Shown here: one piece after another, positions 23,245 through 31,746 of the stretch
Layout of the letters: each line of letters starts with the position of its first letter
How positions within the stretch are numbered: position 1 is the first letter of the stretch
Source: Planctomycetales bacterium
GTDB taxonomy: Bacteria; Planctomycetota; Phycisphaerae; SM23-33
Direction: 5' to 3'
Length of the DNA stretch: 59,356 bases
Assembly: GCA_030592655.1 (NCBI GenBank)
Contig: JAUVIQ010000001.1
Coordinates: 1 to 59,356, forward strand
Notes under the pieces: model-generated
Database searches by the model: none
Told to the model about the DNA's origin: nothing
The model's input: only the letters and a program-made list of their open reading frames with translations
Program-made: the position numbers and the translations under genes

Positions 23245-24642
23245 TTATTTGCCCGTCTGGGCGTGAACGTCCAACAATTTGTCCAATTCATCTTCGCTGA
23301 TAGCGCCTTGCTGAAGCGCGATTTGGCGAATGGTCATTCCGGTTTCGTGTGCCTGTTTTGCGATTTCGGCGGCGGCATCGTATCCGATTTTCGGCGCTAA
23401 CGCCGTCGCCAGCATTAGCGACCGCTCAACCAGTTCGGCGCAGCGGGCTTCGTCCACGTCAAGACCGTCGATACATTTCTGCTTAAAAACCTTCGCGGCA
23501 TTGGTCAGCAGCGATGCGCTTTCCAGCAGGTTGGCGGCAATTATAGACCAGGCGAGGTGCATCTCAAGGATGCTTCCGACCCCGCCGAAGGCCCCGGCAG
23601 CCACGGCGGCGTCCAGGCCTATGACCTGGCAGGCGACCTGGATAACGGCTTCGGGTATGACCGGATTGACCTTTGCCGGCATGATGCTGCTTCCTGGCTG
23701 GACGGCGGGGATGAGCAATTCGCCAAGCCCGCACCTCGGACCCGAACCAAGCCAGCGAATATCATTCGCGACTTTCGACAGGACAACTGCCGTCGTTTTC
23801 AAAGCTCCCGACGCCCGTACAGCGGCAATCGGAACAGTATGAGCGGCGAAGTGATTGGCTGATTCGCCGAACGGAAGGTGCGTCTTACCGGCCACAATTC
23901 GGCAAATTTCGCCGGCGAAACCTTCCGGGGCGTTCAGACCCGTCCCGACGGCAGTTCCCCCCATTGCCAGTTTGCACAACCCGTCAATCGCCCTTCCCAG
24001 AACTCTCGTCGCCTCGTCAACTGCGGCTGCATAGCCTGAAAATTCCTGCCCGAGACGAATCGGTACGGCGTCCTGGAGATGCGTCCTGCCGACCTTGACG
24101 ATCGCGTCAAACTGCTCCGCCTTTTCGGCCAGGGACGACGACAGCGATTTCAATGCCGGGATAAGTTCGTTATGAATCGCCAGCGCCGCCGAGATATGCA
24201 CCGCTGTCGGGATAACGTCATTGGAAGACTGGCCCATGTTGACGTGGTCGTTTGGATGGACGGGGCTTTTGGAGCCGACTTCGCCGCCGAGAATCTGAAT
24301 CGCGCGGTTGGCGATTACCTCGTTGGCGTTCATATTGCTCGATGTGCCCGAACCGGTCTGGAAGACATCGACGGGAAAATGCTCGTCGAGTTTCCCCTTG
24401 GCTACCTCTTCGGCGGCGGCGATGATGGCGTCGGCGATTTCGCCGTCAAGCCGGCCGGCCTTTTTATGAGCAACGGCGGCTGCGGACTTTATCAGTCCCA
24501 GCGCCGCGATGAAACCTTTCGGCATCGCCCGTCCGCTGATGGGGAAATTTTCTATCGCCCGCGCCGTTTGCGCGCCGTACAGCGCGTCGGCGGGAACGAA
24601 AACCTCGCCCATCGAATCACGTTCTTTTCGTTGTCCGGTCAT
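23245..24642 (-). CDS. fumC: class II fumarate hydratase
   Basis: Interconverts fumarate and malate in the TCA cycle; oxygen-stable, homotetrameric, cytoplasmic. The 465-residue sequence has the superfamily regions TGSGTSSNMNANEVIANRA, HPNDHVNMGQSSNDVIPTA with the catalytic His, GRTHLQDAVPIRLGQEFSG, and the signature GSSIMPAKVNPVIPEA with the mobile-loop Ser. The C-terminal domain includes IGYDAAAEIAKQAHETG. The start overlaps the upstream thioredoxin-like gene as ATGA. Aspartase is excluded because the sequence fits fumarase in its signature flanks, though the two families are close. Confidence 0.95.
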   Translation of the reverse strand: MTGQRKERDSMGEVFVPADALYGAQTARAIENFPISGRAMPKGFIAALGLIKSAAAVAHKKAGRLDGEIADAIIAAAEEVAKGKLDEHFPVDVFQTGSGTSSNMNANEVIANRAIQILGGEVGSKSPVHPNDHVNMGQSSNDVIPTAVHISAALAIHNELIPALKSLSSSLAEKAEQFDAIVKVGRTHLQDAVPIRLGQEFSGYAAAVDEATRVLGRAIDGLCKLAMGGTAVGTGLNAPEGFAGEICRIVAGKTHLPFGESANHFAAHTVPIAAVRASGALKTTAVVLSKVANDIRWLGSGPRCGLGELLIPAVQPGSSIMPAKVNPVIPEAVIQVACQVIGLDAAVAAGAFGGVGSILEMHLAWSIIAANLLESASLLTNAAKVFKQKCIDGLDVDEARCAELVERSLMLATALAPKIGYDAAAEIAKQAHETGMTIRQIALQQGAISEDELDKLLDVHAQTGK

Positions 24643-25754
24643 TTCTTCGCACCCATCGCCGGAGCCGTCGCCGGAGTCGTCGTCGGGGTCGTCGTCGGGG
24701 CCGGAACCGGAGTCGGAATCGGGGTGGCAGGGTCCATCATCTTCAAAAGATGCTTCGCCGAAACCGTTTTGGGGTCATTGGGATATTCGCGAATAAAGTG
24801 TTCGAGGGTCGCTCGTGCGCCGGCCTCGTCGTCGAGCGCCTGAAACTCCAGAACGGCCTTGGTGTAATACGCACGTCCCACGGCAGGTCCAGCCGGGAAC
24901 GACTTGATGTAACGCCGGCAATAATCGTAGGCCTCTTTATAATGTTCGCCTTTCTCGGCGAGATACGCCAGTTCAAGAAGCGCCTCGCCTTCCGCCTGCT
25001 CGTCGCCGGAACCCAACTTCAATGCCTTTTTCAGGTCCTTGTCGGCTTGCGACGGTTTCTTGAAAATCAGCGCCTTGCCTCTCGCCAGAATCAGCCTGCC
25101 CCGAGTAGCGCCGGCAGGGAGTTTCCTGACCGGCACTTTCAACAGTTTGTCAATGGCCGGAACCGTCTTGATGCGGGTGGAAAGTTTCAGGCGCGACTGT
25201 ATCGCCTTCCATTGTGCCGCAGAGGTGAAGGGCTTCGCGCCGGAAGCGGCCCAGTAGTCCAACGAATACTCCAGCCTCCGCAGAAGCGTCGAAGCCGGGA
25301 TTATGCAGCCGGGGATACTATCCAGTAATTCGCCTTTCGGCGTGAAGACCCGCGTCAGCGGCGTTTCGGTAACGCCCGTTCCGGCGAAGCGTTTTCTTCC
25401 CTCGGCAGTAGTGATGTCCAGTTTCACCGCAGAGAAAGACGCCAGGAACCGCTTCACCGACACCCGCTTGAGCGAAAGACGCTCGAAGGCCTGGCAGGCG
25501 GGCGAACTGTTTTCCATATAGACCACCAGCAGAAGGGAATTATTTTTTCTCGCCTGCTGGACGGCAGACTTGCGTTGACTGTGCCAGTGAACCATCGGTA
25601 TCACCGGCGCGGTTGTCGGAGCAGTCGCCGTTGTCGGCATTGACGCCGGTTCGGTTGTCCCTGCGCCTGCGGTGAACGGAGGCCGCCACAAAACCAACAC
25701 AAAGATAACCGCCGACACCCCAGCCAGAAATTTCACCAGATGAATCCGCTTCAT
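24639..25754 (-). CDS. exported thioredoxin-like/TPR protein
   Basis: A 371-residue protein with a signal segment (FLAGVSAVIFVLVLWRPPFT) and Thr/Pro/Ala-rich low-complexity linkers at both ends. A thioredoxin-like domain spans about residues 45-170: LLLVVYMENSSPACQAFERL has one Cys where Trx has CxxC, then KLDITTAEGRKRF and ETPLTRVFTPKGELLDSI with the cis-Pro. TPR-like helices follow (AEGEALLELAYLAEKGEHYK and GRAYYTKAVLEFQALDDEA). With one cysteine it is probably not a standard disulfide oxidoreductase. GGGAGCG precedes ATG 25754. It is first in the operon with fumC. Confidence 0.75.
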   Translation of the reverse strand: MKRIHLVKFLAGVSAVIFVLVLWRPPFTAGAGTTEPASMPTTATAPTTAPVIPMVHWHSQRKSAVQQARKNNSLLLVVYMENSSPACQAFERLSLKRVSVKRFLASFSAVKLDITTAEGRKRFAGTGVTETPLTRVFTPKGELLDSIPGCIIPASTLLRRLEYSLDYWAASGAKPFTSAAQWKAIQSRLKLSTRIKTVPAIDKLLKVPVRKLPAGATRGRLILARGKALIFKKPSQADKDLKKALKLGSGDEQAEGEALLELAYLAEKGEHYKEAYDYCRRYIKSFPAGPAVGRAYYTKAVLEFQALDDEAGARATLEHFIREYPNDPKTVSAKHLLKMMDPATPIPTPVPAPTTTPTTTPATAPAMGAKK

Positions 25755-26112
25755 TTGATTCGCTCCCATATGACCAACCCGTAAAGACCCCATTATAGTA
25801 ATCGCCCCGCGAAAAATCTGCAATGGAGTAGTAGTAGTCGGTAGGCTGGGACGGAGCGAAGCGGAGTCCCCCCTTTTTTTTAAAGCGAGCAGGGCATAGG
25901 GCGTGAAAATTAAGGTGGGACTCCGCTTCGTTCCAAATAGGGGGTGAATGGAAGAGTGTTCGACACACTTTGGCCGAACACAGAGGTACACATGTGTATG
26001 AGACGAAATCTTTGCTTGGGGGAGTTAACCCTTGGGATATGCGCAAAAGAAAACCGGGCAAAGCCTGTTAACTATGGCCTCGCCCGGTCAAATGTTTGGA
26101 TACAAAGACAGC
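25755..26112. other. spacer with inverted repeat and terminator
   Basis: No gene is seen in these 358 bp. An inverted repeat has arms GGAGCGAAGCGGAGTCCC (25853-25870) and GGGACTCCGCTTCGTTCC (25917-25934), one mismatch, around 46 bp with a run of eight T. Its AAGCGGAG core is shared with the 113-bp elements at 44014 and 50022. The terminator of the PEP-CTERM gene occupies the right end. Confidence 0.75.
26045..26087 (-). terminator. rho-independent terminator of the PEP-CTERM gene
   Basis: On the minus strand CCGGGCGAGGCC (26087-26076) pairs with GGCTTTGCCCGG (26065-26054), including G-U pairs, across a 10-base loop and is followed by TTTTCTTTTG. It lies 25 bp beyond the stop codon of the gene at 26113-27810. 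Confidence 0.88.
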
Positions 26113-27810
26113 TTACTTTCGCCTGCGACGAATCAACGCCAATCCGCCCAGCACCAGTAGCGACAGTGTGGCCGGCTCGGGAACAGGTTGGATAGTAATG
26201 TTATCCAGCAGTACTTGAGAACCTGCCTCGCCATTGAGTTGGAACTCAAATATGGCTTCCCCAAGATCAAGAATAGTCGGGTCCAAGACGTAGAGAGTGA
26301 ATGTCGATAGGTCTCCAGCAAGTTCATCGGGTGCCGTGATCTCCCCGAGAACGATTGAGTCTAAAGATATCTCAAGAGTCCCTGATGTTGTCGTAAATTC
26401 ATACTCGAAAATCAAATAAAAGGGCTGCGAAGGGGTTTCGAGTACTTGCGAGATCATCACTGGTGAGGCTGACGTTAGTTCTGCCACATAGTTATCTGGA
26501 TCGCTGTGGTAAGCCACAGTTTGAGCCAAACCAGTACCATAAGCATTCCAACCCGTTGCCAAAACTTGTCCAAAATCCGGGTTCACGATTTCGACTATCT
26601 TGACGAAAAGAGGTCTTACCGCATTAGCGGATATAACCTCGGCCCAAGTACCGTACTTATATTTAATCTCAAACTTGTTATAAGATGTTCTGTAGCTAAC
26701 TGTAATGAAGTTTCCTTCGACTTCCGGATCGTATGATCCTAAGTCATTGTCAGAATCGGCAATTGTGATGGTCTTGTTATCAGTGTCGATACTATAAATT
26801 GTCACACCATGATCGATGTCGGTCCCGATTATTCCGATTCCAACAGCGCTGCCTTCTGACAATCTCTTTGATATCCAAGTCTCTGCGGTTCCAATCCTGT
26901 CTAGAACTCCGGCTGACATCCAGCACGCAGGCCCTTTTGCACCATGACTATATTGATATCCTGCGTCCTTTAGCGCCCATCGTACATCCCCTTCATTCGC
27001 AAACGTCAGTGTTTCAGAATCGTGACGGATCCCTGCATTAAAAGCCCAGTCTTGGTAGTGATCATCTCCGCCATAGTTCCGAATCATATTATTAGCGACC
27101 GCCATCCAGCAGCTGTCGTCAGATGATGAACTTGGATGTGCCCATTCTGGCTGCTCCGATTCAGCATATTCCTCACCTGGCGTGTACTTTCCATCAACGT
27201 TCTCATCATTATAGTGGTTTGTACCCCAAGAACCCGCATGAAGTTCGGTAGGCAAATGTTTTTTATCTGTGTCGAACCACTCTCCAAAAGCACTAATTAC
27301 ACGGGGTGGCGGCGGGGCGACTTCGATGATTCCCATTAACATATCGTTATAATTCGTATTGTGAATGGAGTTGAAGCCCCATTTTCCTGGAACGACAGGA
27401 TGATGTGGTCCAATCAAGTACATGTGTTCACCATTGTCCCAGCGTGTGTCGGGATTCCAGTAGGTCGCCGGTGTACCGTCAGCCCATCCCCAAGAATTTA
27501 GATTTGTTTTGTCACCAGCATTCCACTTAAGACCGATCCAAGCACCATTATGGTTGTCGGCTGTATTATTACGGCAGTATGCGTCTCTGATATATTCCGT
27601 CAACCAAGCGTTCTCTCCGGAATCATTGATTGTGGCAAGATGCCCCCCAGCCGCCACAGCCTCTGCTTCGCACTCTGCCCAAGTACCATGGTTCGAGGTT
27701 AGTGCATACTGGTGACCATTATAACCTGTAAATAGATCGTCTCCTACGGCGGGAAGGGCCAACCAAGTCAGTAACGTAACACACGCTCCTACAATAACTG
27801 TAGTCTTCAT
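26113..27810 (-). CDS. PEP-CTERM protein with C-type lectin and papain-like protease domains
   Basis: A 565-residue exported protein. After a signal peptide, a C-type lectin domain (about 25-165) has YALTSNHGTWAECEAEAVAA, GGHLATINDSGENAWLTEYI and WIGLKWN. A second domain (about 190-400) has DDSCWMAVANNMIRNYGG, then DHGVTIYSID and ITIADSDND, a Cys-His-Asp/Asn order like papain-fold proteases of the IdeS or C39 kind. A beta-sandwich follows, and PVPEPATLSLLVLGGLALIRRRRK-like sorting sequence ends the protein (PEP motif, helix, Arg-rich tail), which directs exosortase processing. AGGAGA precedes ATG 27810. The gene is AT-richer than its neighbours. Protease activity is inference from three motifs. 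Confidence 0.85.
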   Translation of the reverse strand: MKTTVIVGACVTLLTWLALPAVGDDLFTGYNGHQYALTSNHGTWAECEAEAVAAGGHLATINDSGENAWLTEYIRDAYCRNNTADNHNGAWIGLKWNAGDKTNLNSWGWADGTPATYWNPDTRWDNGEHMYLIGPHHPVVPGKWGFNSIHNTNYNDMLMGIIEVAPPPPRVISAFGEWFDTDKKHLPTELHAGSWGTNHYNDENVDGKYTPGEEYAESEQPEWAHPSSSSDDSCWMAVANNMIRNYGGDDHYQDWAFNAGIRHDSETLTFANEGDVRWALKDAGYQYSHGAKGPACWMSAGVLDRIGTAETWISKRLSEGSAVGIGIIGTDIDHGVTIYSIDTDNKTITIADSDNDLGSYDPEVEGNFITVSYRTSYNKFEIKYKYGTWAEVISANAVRPLFVKIVEIVNPDFGQVLATGWNAYGTGLAQTVAYHSDPDNYVAELTSASPVMISQVLETPSQPFYLIFEYEFTTTSGTLEISLDSIVLGEITAPDELAGDLSTFTLYVLDPTILDLGEAIFEFQLNGEAGSQVLLDNITIQPVPEPATLSLLVLGGLALIRRRRK

Positions 27811-28000
27811 CTCTAATAATCTCCTTTTCAAAAAGCGAACACACAGAAATCACAAACAGCGGGAACTTGACCAATGATGGCCTGAAGCAAATGTGAGTGA
27901 GCAAGAGCACTGCACAATCTCTCTTTACAGATTCAGCCTACTCCGCCGCTCCCAAAAACGGGCTGAAGTATTATGAATCATACAACAAATCCCGGATTTG

Positions 28001-28192
28001 TCAAGTCTTTTCCTTGACGCGAGATACGCGATTGTCCACAAAGACCCGTTTCAAAGTTCCGATGTTCTCGGTGTTCACTTCAATCACATCGCTTGGCTCA
28101 CGGCCGAACGGGTCGAAGTCGGCGACCTTGAATGCCCGGCAAAGGGCATCCACCCAAAGATGAATGATGGACGCCCCTTGCGCAGACCTCAA
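28001..28192 (-). pseudogene. relic or small protein of unknown family
   Basis: A 63-codon frame that reads like real protein (GASIIHLWVDALCRAFKVAD, FDPFGREPSDVIEVNTENIG, TLKRVFVDNRVSRVKEK) but begins only with TTG and has no clear ribosome binding site. It follows the next relic on the same strand after 12 bp, so both could be pieces of one former gene. I do not recognise the family. Confidence 0.35.
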
Positions 28193-28204
28193 TTGAACAG
28201 GGGG

Positions 28205-28352
28205 TTATGTAACACGCGATCCCTCTATTTTCACAGGAATGCACGTGATACGGTCGCCATCCTGCAAGACATACTCCCTGGAAACGGGTTGGCGATTGAC
28301 GCGGGAAACACGGAAATATGGGAGACTTTTTCAACAACCCCAGCGTCCCCAT
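28205..28352 (-). pseudogene. frameshifted short gene, beta-grasp-like
   Basis: From ATG 28352 the frame MGTLGLLKK is broken at a run of five A; one base fewer would join it to YFRVSRVNRQPVSREYVLQD, then GDRITCIPVKIEGSRVT and a stop at 28205-28207. The 'VN-x-x-P-V-x-R-x-x-x-L-x-D-G-D-R-I' pattern resembles ThiS/MoaD or other ubiquitin-like beta-grasp proteins. About 48 residues would result. A sequencing error in the A-run is an alternative to a true frameshift. Confidence 0.4.
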
Positions 28353-28353
28353 A

Positions 28354-29922
28354 TTAAAAATATCCTTCGTAGGATACTTTGGGCCTGGCGGAGATGAATT
28401 GTTCGAGTTGCCTTACAGCGAAGATTAAGGCGAAGACGCCCAAGGCCGCGGCAGCACCGGCGAGGTCCCAAGCGACGTCGGAAAGTTGTGGGCTGCGAGT
28501 GGAGAGAAATTTCTGTGCCAGTTCACCCATCGCCGCGGCTGTCGCGCCGACGGCGGTGCAGAATATCGCCCGCCGCCATGAACGGCAGCGGGTTTGCCAT
28601 AATAACACAGCCGTCAGGCCAAACGCGCCGAGCAGGTGCATTACCCCGTCGCTGCACTCTTTCAGCAACGGGCGCACCCATGCCGACCGACCGACCCGGC
28701 TCTCAAGACCAAGCACCACCATCACGGCCAGGAAGGCGACCATGACGGTCCACCCGTGGTACCGGCGAACGGGATGGGCGAAAATGTGCGGCATAAGCCC
28801 CCATGTAACAGCCGCGACGACGATGACAACCGGAGCCGCCAATCCGCCGCCGGCCAACAGTCCACAGCCAGCCAAAACGACAACGACCGACCAGATCGCG
28901 CCCCTGGCCTGATCCCCCGACGAAGCGCCGCGCGAAACGTACAGGCTCCAGATCAAGGCTGACAACATCCCACAAACAACCGCCGAAAACCCGACCCAAC
29001 CGGCAGAAACCACCAGAAGACCCGTTCCGGACATGCCGGCAGAAGGTAAAACATCCCCCAGCCCGCCGGTTCCGAATAAGGTCGCTTCGGAAATCCATTT
29101 ACCCGCTGCCGGGTCAAGCCGGCTCATGGCCACGATACCACTGATGCCAAGCACCGTTCCGATCAGCAGCAGTTTGAGACGATGGTTCCGTAAAAACACG
29201 CCCGACAGCAGCAAGGCTCCGCCGACGGCGCATGTCGCGAAAATCGCAGCGCCGGCGGCCCGGTGGTGCGAAACAATCAGCAGCGTCGCCAGCAGCGCCG
29301 CCGAGGTAACTCGCATCACCAATTCAACCCTGTTTTCCTTGCCCGGTCTTCGACCCTGAGGCTCAGACCCGAAGGGCAAGGCGCATGGCGTCAGCAATAT
29401 GCCAACCCCCGCCAAGCCGGCCAAAGCCACCGCCTCAACAGCGGGGCCTGGCGATTGGCTGGATATTTTCAATATCGCGCCGACAGCCACTATCAATCCG
29501 ACCGACGTCAACAGCCATCGCATTCGATGCACTCGCGACAGGACGTCCTGGGCGAGCAGCACCAACAGACCCAGCGTCATCATCCGTATCATCAGCCCGC
29601 TGTCGTTTTCGGCAAGGAGGTTAACCTTCCCGCTTTCGGAATCGAACCGGCCTGCGGCGAGAATGTGCATCAACAGGATAATTACCGGAACAGCCAGGAA
29701 CGGTTGAAGAACGTGCCCGGGGATAGCGGTCCGGCCCTCGGTTCCGCGCCAATACAACCAGCATACCCACAGCCCCATCCCGCAGAGGATAAGCGCTATC
29801 CACCCACCGGCAGAGGCGTCCATCACGCCCGCACCGGCGGCGACCGTCAGCGCGATCATCCCAGCCAGGACGACATGCCACAACCCCTCGGAAGTATGGC
29901 TACTGACAGAAGATAACGACAA
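28354..29922 (-). CDS. polytopic membrane protein with VanZ-like C-terminus
   Basis: A 522-residue protein with roughly twelve hydrophobic helices. The last quarter matches the VanZ-like family: GVMHLLGAFGLTAVLLW, then AMGELAQKFLSTRSPQLSDV with the conserved E-x-x-Q and R-x-x-x-x-x-D, and WDLAGAAAALGVFAL where N-x-x-G is D-x-x-G. The N-terminal part resembles O-antigen ligase/polymerase-type membrane proteins only in topology. The start is TTG 29922, with AAGGAG 9 bp upstream. A 45-bp hairpin (29337-29381) is read in frame as a polar loop (LPFGSEPQGRRPGKE). It could take part in surface polysaccharide or PEP-CTERM export, by position only. Confidence 0.7.
   Translation of the reverse strand: MSLSSVSSHTSEGLWHVVLAGMIALTVAAGAGVMDASAGGWIALILCGMGLWVCWLYWRGTEGRTAIPGHVLQPFLAVPVIILLMHILAAGRFDSESGKVNLLAENDSGLMIRMMTLGLLVLLAQDVLSRVHRMRWLLTSVGLIVAVGAILKISSQSPGPAVEAVALAGLAGVGILLTPCALPFGSEPQGRRPGKENRVELVMRVTSAALLATLLIVSHHRAAGAAIFATCAVGGALLLSGVFLRNHRLKLLLIGTVLGISGIVAMSRLDPAAGKWISEATLFGTGGLGDVLPSAGMSGTGLLVVSAGWVGFSAVVCGMLSALIWSLYVSRGASSGDQARGAIWSVVVVLAGCGLLAGGGLAAPVVIVVAAVTWGLMPHIFAHPVRRYHGWTVMVAFLAVMVVLGLESRVGRSAWVRPLLKECSDGVMHLLGAFGLTAVLLWQTRCRSWRRAIFCTAVGATAAAMGELAQKFLSTRSPQLSDVAWDLAGAAAALGVFALIFAVRQLEQFISARPKVSYEGYF
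29337..29381. repeat. 45-bp hairpin inside a membrane-protein gene
   Basis: Arms CCTTGCCC (29337-29344) and GGGCAAGG (29374-29381), with inner complementarity TTCG/CGAA and CTGAG-G-CTCAG at the tip. Its length is 15 codons and it is translated as a loop between helices. The core CTGAGGCTCAG resembles the loop of the intergenic hairpin at 16669-16727. Confidence 0.7.
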
Positions 29923-30033
29923 CGCGAAATTCTCCTTACATCCAGGACGATGATTTTGGTACGCTTATATAAGGTGTAGCCCACCTTAATCCTACAGCAA
30001 GATACTTATCGTCCACAGGCGGTGGCGAGTGAA

Positions 30034-31719
30034 ATGACAAAACATCGGTCTTTTCTATTATGTTGTCTTATGGCAACGGGCGTTCTTGCGCCGGCGACTG
30101 CAAAGGCGCTTAGGCCGGAGGAAGTCCTGGTTGTAACCAACGCCAACGCCAGAGGTTCGGAAAAACTGGGCAAATACTACTGCCTGGCCCGCAACATTCT
30201 CCCGAAACGAATGGTCGCCCTGAAGACCACCGCCGGGGCGATCGCCTCACGCAGGGAATACAACGACAACATCCGCGACCCGCTGCGAGAGTTCCTCACA
30301 CGAAACAAACTCAAGGGACAGATAAAGTGCATCGTGCTGATGTGGGGCGTACCGGTCCGCGTCCTCGGAACAAAAATGACCAAAGAGCAACAAGAACTCA
30401 TCTCCACATATAAATCCGTCCGAACGCGGCTCCACGGACGACTGGCGGTCAACGCCGAATTAATCAAGACCATCGGAAGGGATTTCCCGGTTCAGCGAAC
30501 AAAAACGCTTCGCCCGGTCGGGGCCTTGTTCGCGCCGCGTGCAGCCGAGAGACTCGACAACCCGCCGGCCTTTGCGAAACTCAAGCGAACCTTCGATAGC
30601 GAATTAAAGAAAAAACATACCGAGGTCAAAAAACTGACCGACAGAAAAAAACGCCGCATCGCCCTGCGACAGATCGCATCGCTTCAACTGGACACATACG
30701 GTGCAAGTCGCTGGTTGAAAAAAACGCCGGATGAATCAATCGTCAGCGGTACGGAGAAGGACCAGATAAAGCGGGAGAAGACGGCGGACAATGCCGAACT
30801 GGCCCGCTTGAAGGCCTCGGACGAAACTCCCAAAACAGCCCGCAGGATTACCGAATTGCTGGTTCGGACTCGCGGAATCAGCAACGCATACTCACACTGC
30901 GACAAGAGAATCAAGGCCGTTAACACCGATGTCGAAGACGCCTCGGTCGATAGCGAACTGGCGCTGCTTTGGGAACAGGGAAATCATTCGCTTCGCAACT
31001 GGAGGCCCAATCCGATGAACTGGCGAGTGGCGAATGCGACCAAACGCCCGCGCAACACGCCGGCCGAGATAATCATGACCGCGCGTATCGACGGGCCTTC
31101 CGCCGCCGACGCGCTCCGCATAATCAAAGATTCAATCGAGACCGAAAAGGTCGGCTTGAAGGGGAAGTTTTACATCGACGCCGGCGGGAAATATCCGCCC
31201 TACGACAAACACCTGAAGATTCTGGCAAAGATCGTCAAAAAGCACACAAAAATCCCCGTCGTGCTGGACACGAAGAAGGCGTTATTCGCTCGCGGCAAGT
31301 GTCCCGACGCGGCCTTGTACGTCGGATGGTACAGCCTGCGGAAATACATACCGGCGTTCAAGTGGTCTCGCGGCGCGGTCGCCTGGCACATTGCCAGTTT
31401 CGAGGCCCATCATTTACGCACGCCGACAGTCAACGAATGGTGCGTCAAGATGCTCCAGAACGGCGTCGCCGCAACGGTCGGAGCCGTCAACGAACCGTAC
31501 CTCCACGCCTTCCCCCTGCCGGAGGATTTCTTCAGCCTGCTGCTGACCGGAAACTTCACACTGGCGGAATGCTACTGGCGAACGATCCCGTCGGTGAGTT
31601 GGCGGATTACATTCATCGCCGACCCGCTGTATAATCCATTCAAGTTGCATCCGCAATTTTCAATGTACGCCCTGCCGGCGGCACTCACAGGACGAGCCGT
31701 AAAATCGAAAACCAAATAA
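30034..31719 (+). CDS. TIGR03790-family protein, exported
   Basis: A 561-residue protein beginning with a signal (FLLCCLMATGVLAPATAKA) and the family's opening LRPEEVLVVTNANARGSEKL and YYCLARNILPKRMVAL. It continues with KCIVLMWGVPVRVLG, and late in the protein PAEIIMTARIDGPSAADALR, GKFYIDAGG, LYVGWYSL and VNEPYLHAFPLPEDFFSLLL. A Lys/Arg-rich helical insertion (about 155-300) is longer than usual. The family is of unknown function and is common in Planctomycetota and other PEP-CTERM organisms. ATG 30034 is preferred over GTG 30022. It lies next to the VanZ-like gene, transcribed divergently. Confidence 0.87.
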   Translation: MTKHRSFLLCCLMATGVLAPATAKALRPEEVLVVTNANARGSEKLGKYYCLARNILPKRMVALKTTAGAIASRREYNDNIRDPLREFLTRNKLKGQIKCIVLMWGVPVRVLGTKMTKEQQELISTYKSVRTRLHGRLAVNAELIKTIGRDFPVQRTKTLRPVGALFAPRAAERLDNPPAFAKLKRTFDSELKKKHTEVKKLTDRKKRRIALRQIASLQLDTYGASRWLKKTPDESIVSGTEKDQIKREKTADNAELARLKASDETPKTARRITELLVRTRGISNAYSHCDKRIKAVNTDVEDASVDSELALLWEQGNHSLRNWRPNPMNWRVANATKRPRNTPAEIIMTARIDGPSAADALRIIKDSIETEKVGLKGKFYIDAGGKYPPYDKHLKILAKIVKKHTKIPVVLDTKKALFARGKCPDAALYVGWYSLRKYIPAFKWSRGAVAWHIASFEAHHLRTPTVNEWCVKMLQNGVAATVGAVNEPYLHAFPLPEDFFSLLLTGNFTLAECYWRTIPSVSWRITFIADPLYNPFKLHPQFSMYALPAALTGRAVKSKTK

Positions 31720-31746
31720 TCATCTGTCAGGCCGAAAAGGAATGAT

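Larger units (their letters stand above)
27811..28353. other. spacer holding decayed coding sequence
   Basis: No intact gene is supported in these 543 bp. The part next to the PEP-CTERM gene (27811-28000) is AT-rich and probably contains its promoter. The rest, on the minus strand, carries two relics listed separately. Confidence 0.6.

Noticed and set aside
27998..28357. Rightward 119-residue frame
   Set aside because: It lies antisense to better protein-like relics and overlaps the end of the VanZ-like gene; no domain is recognisable.
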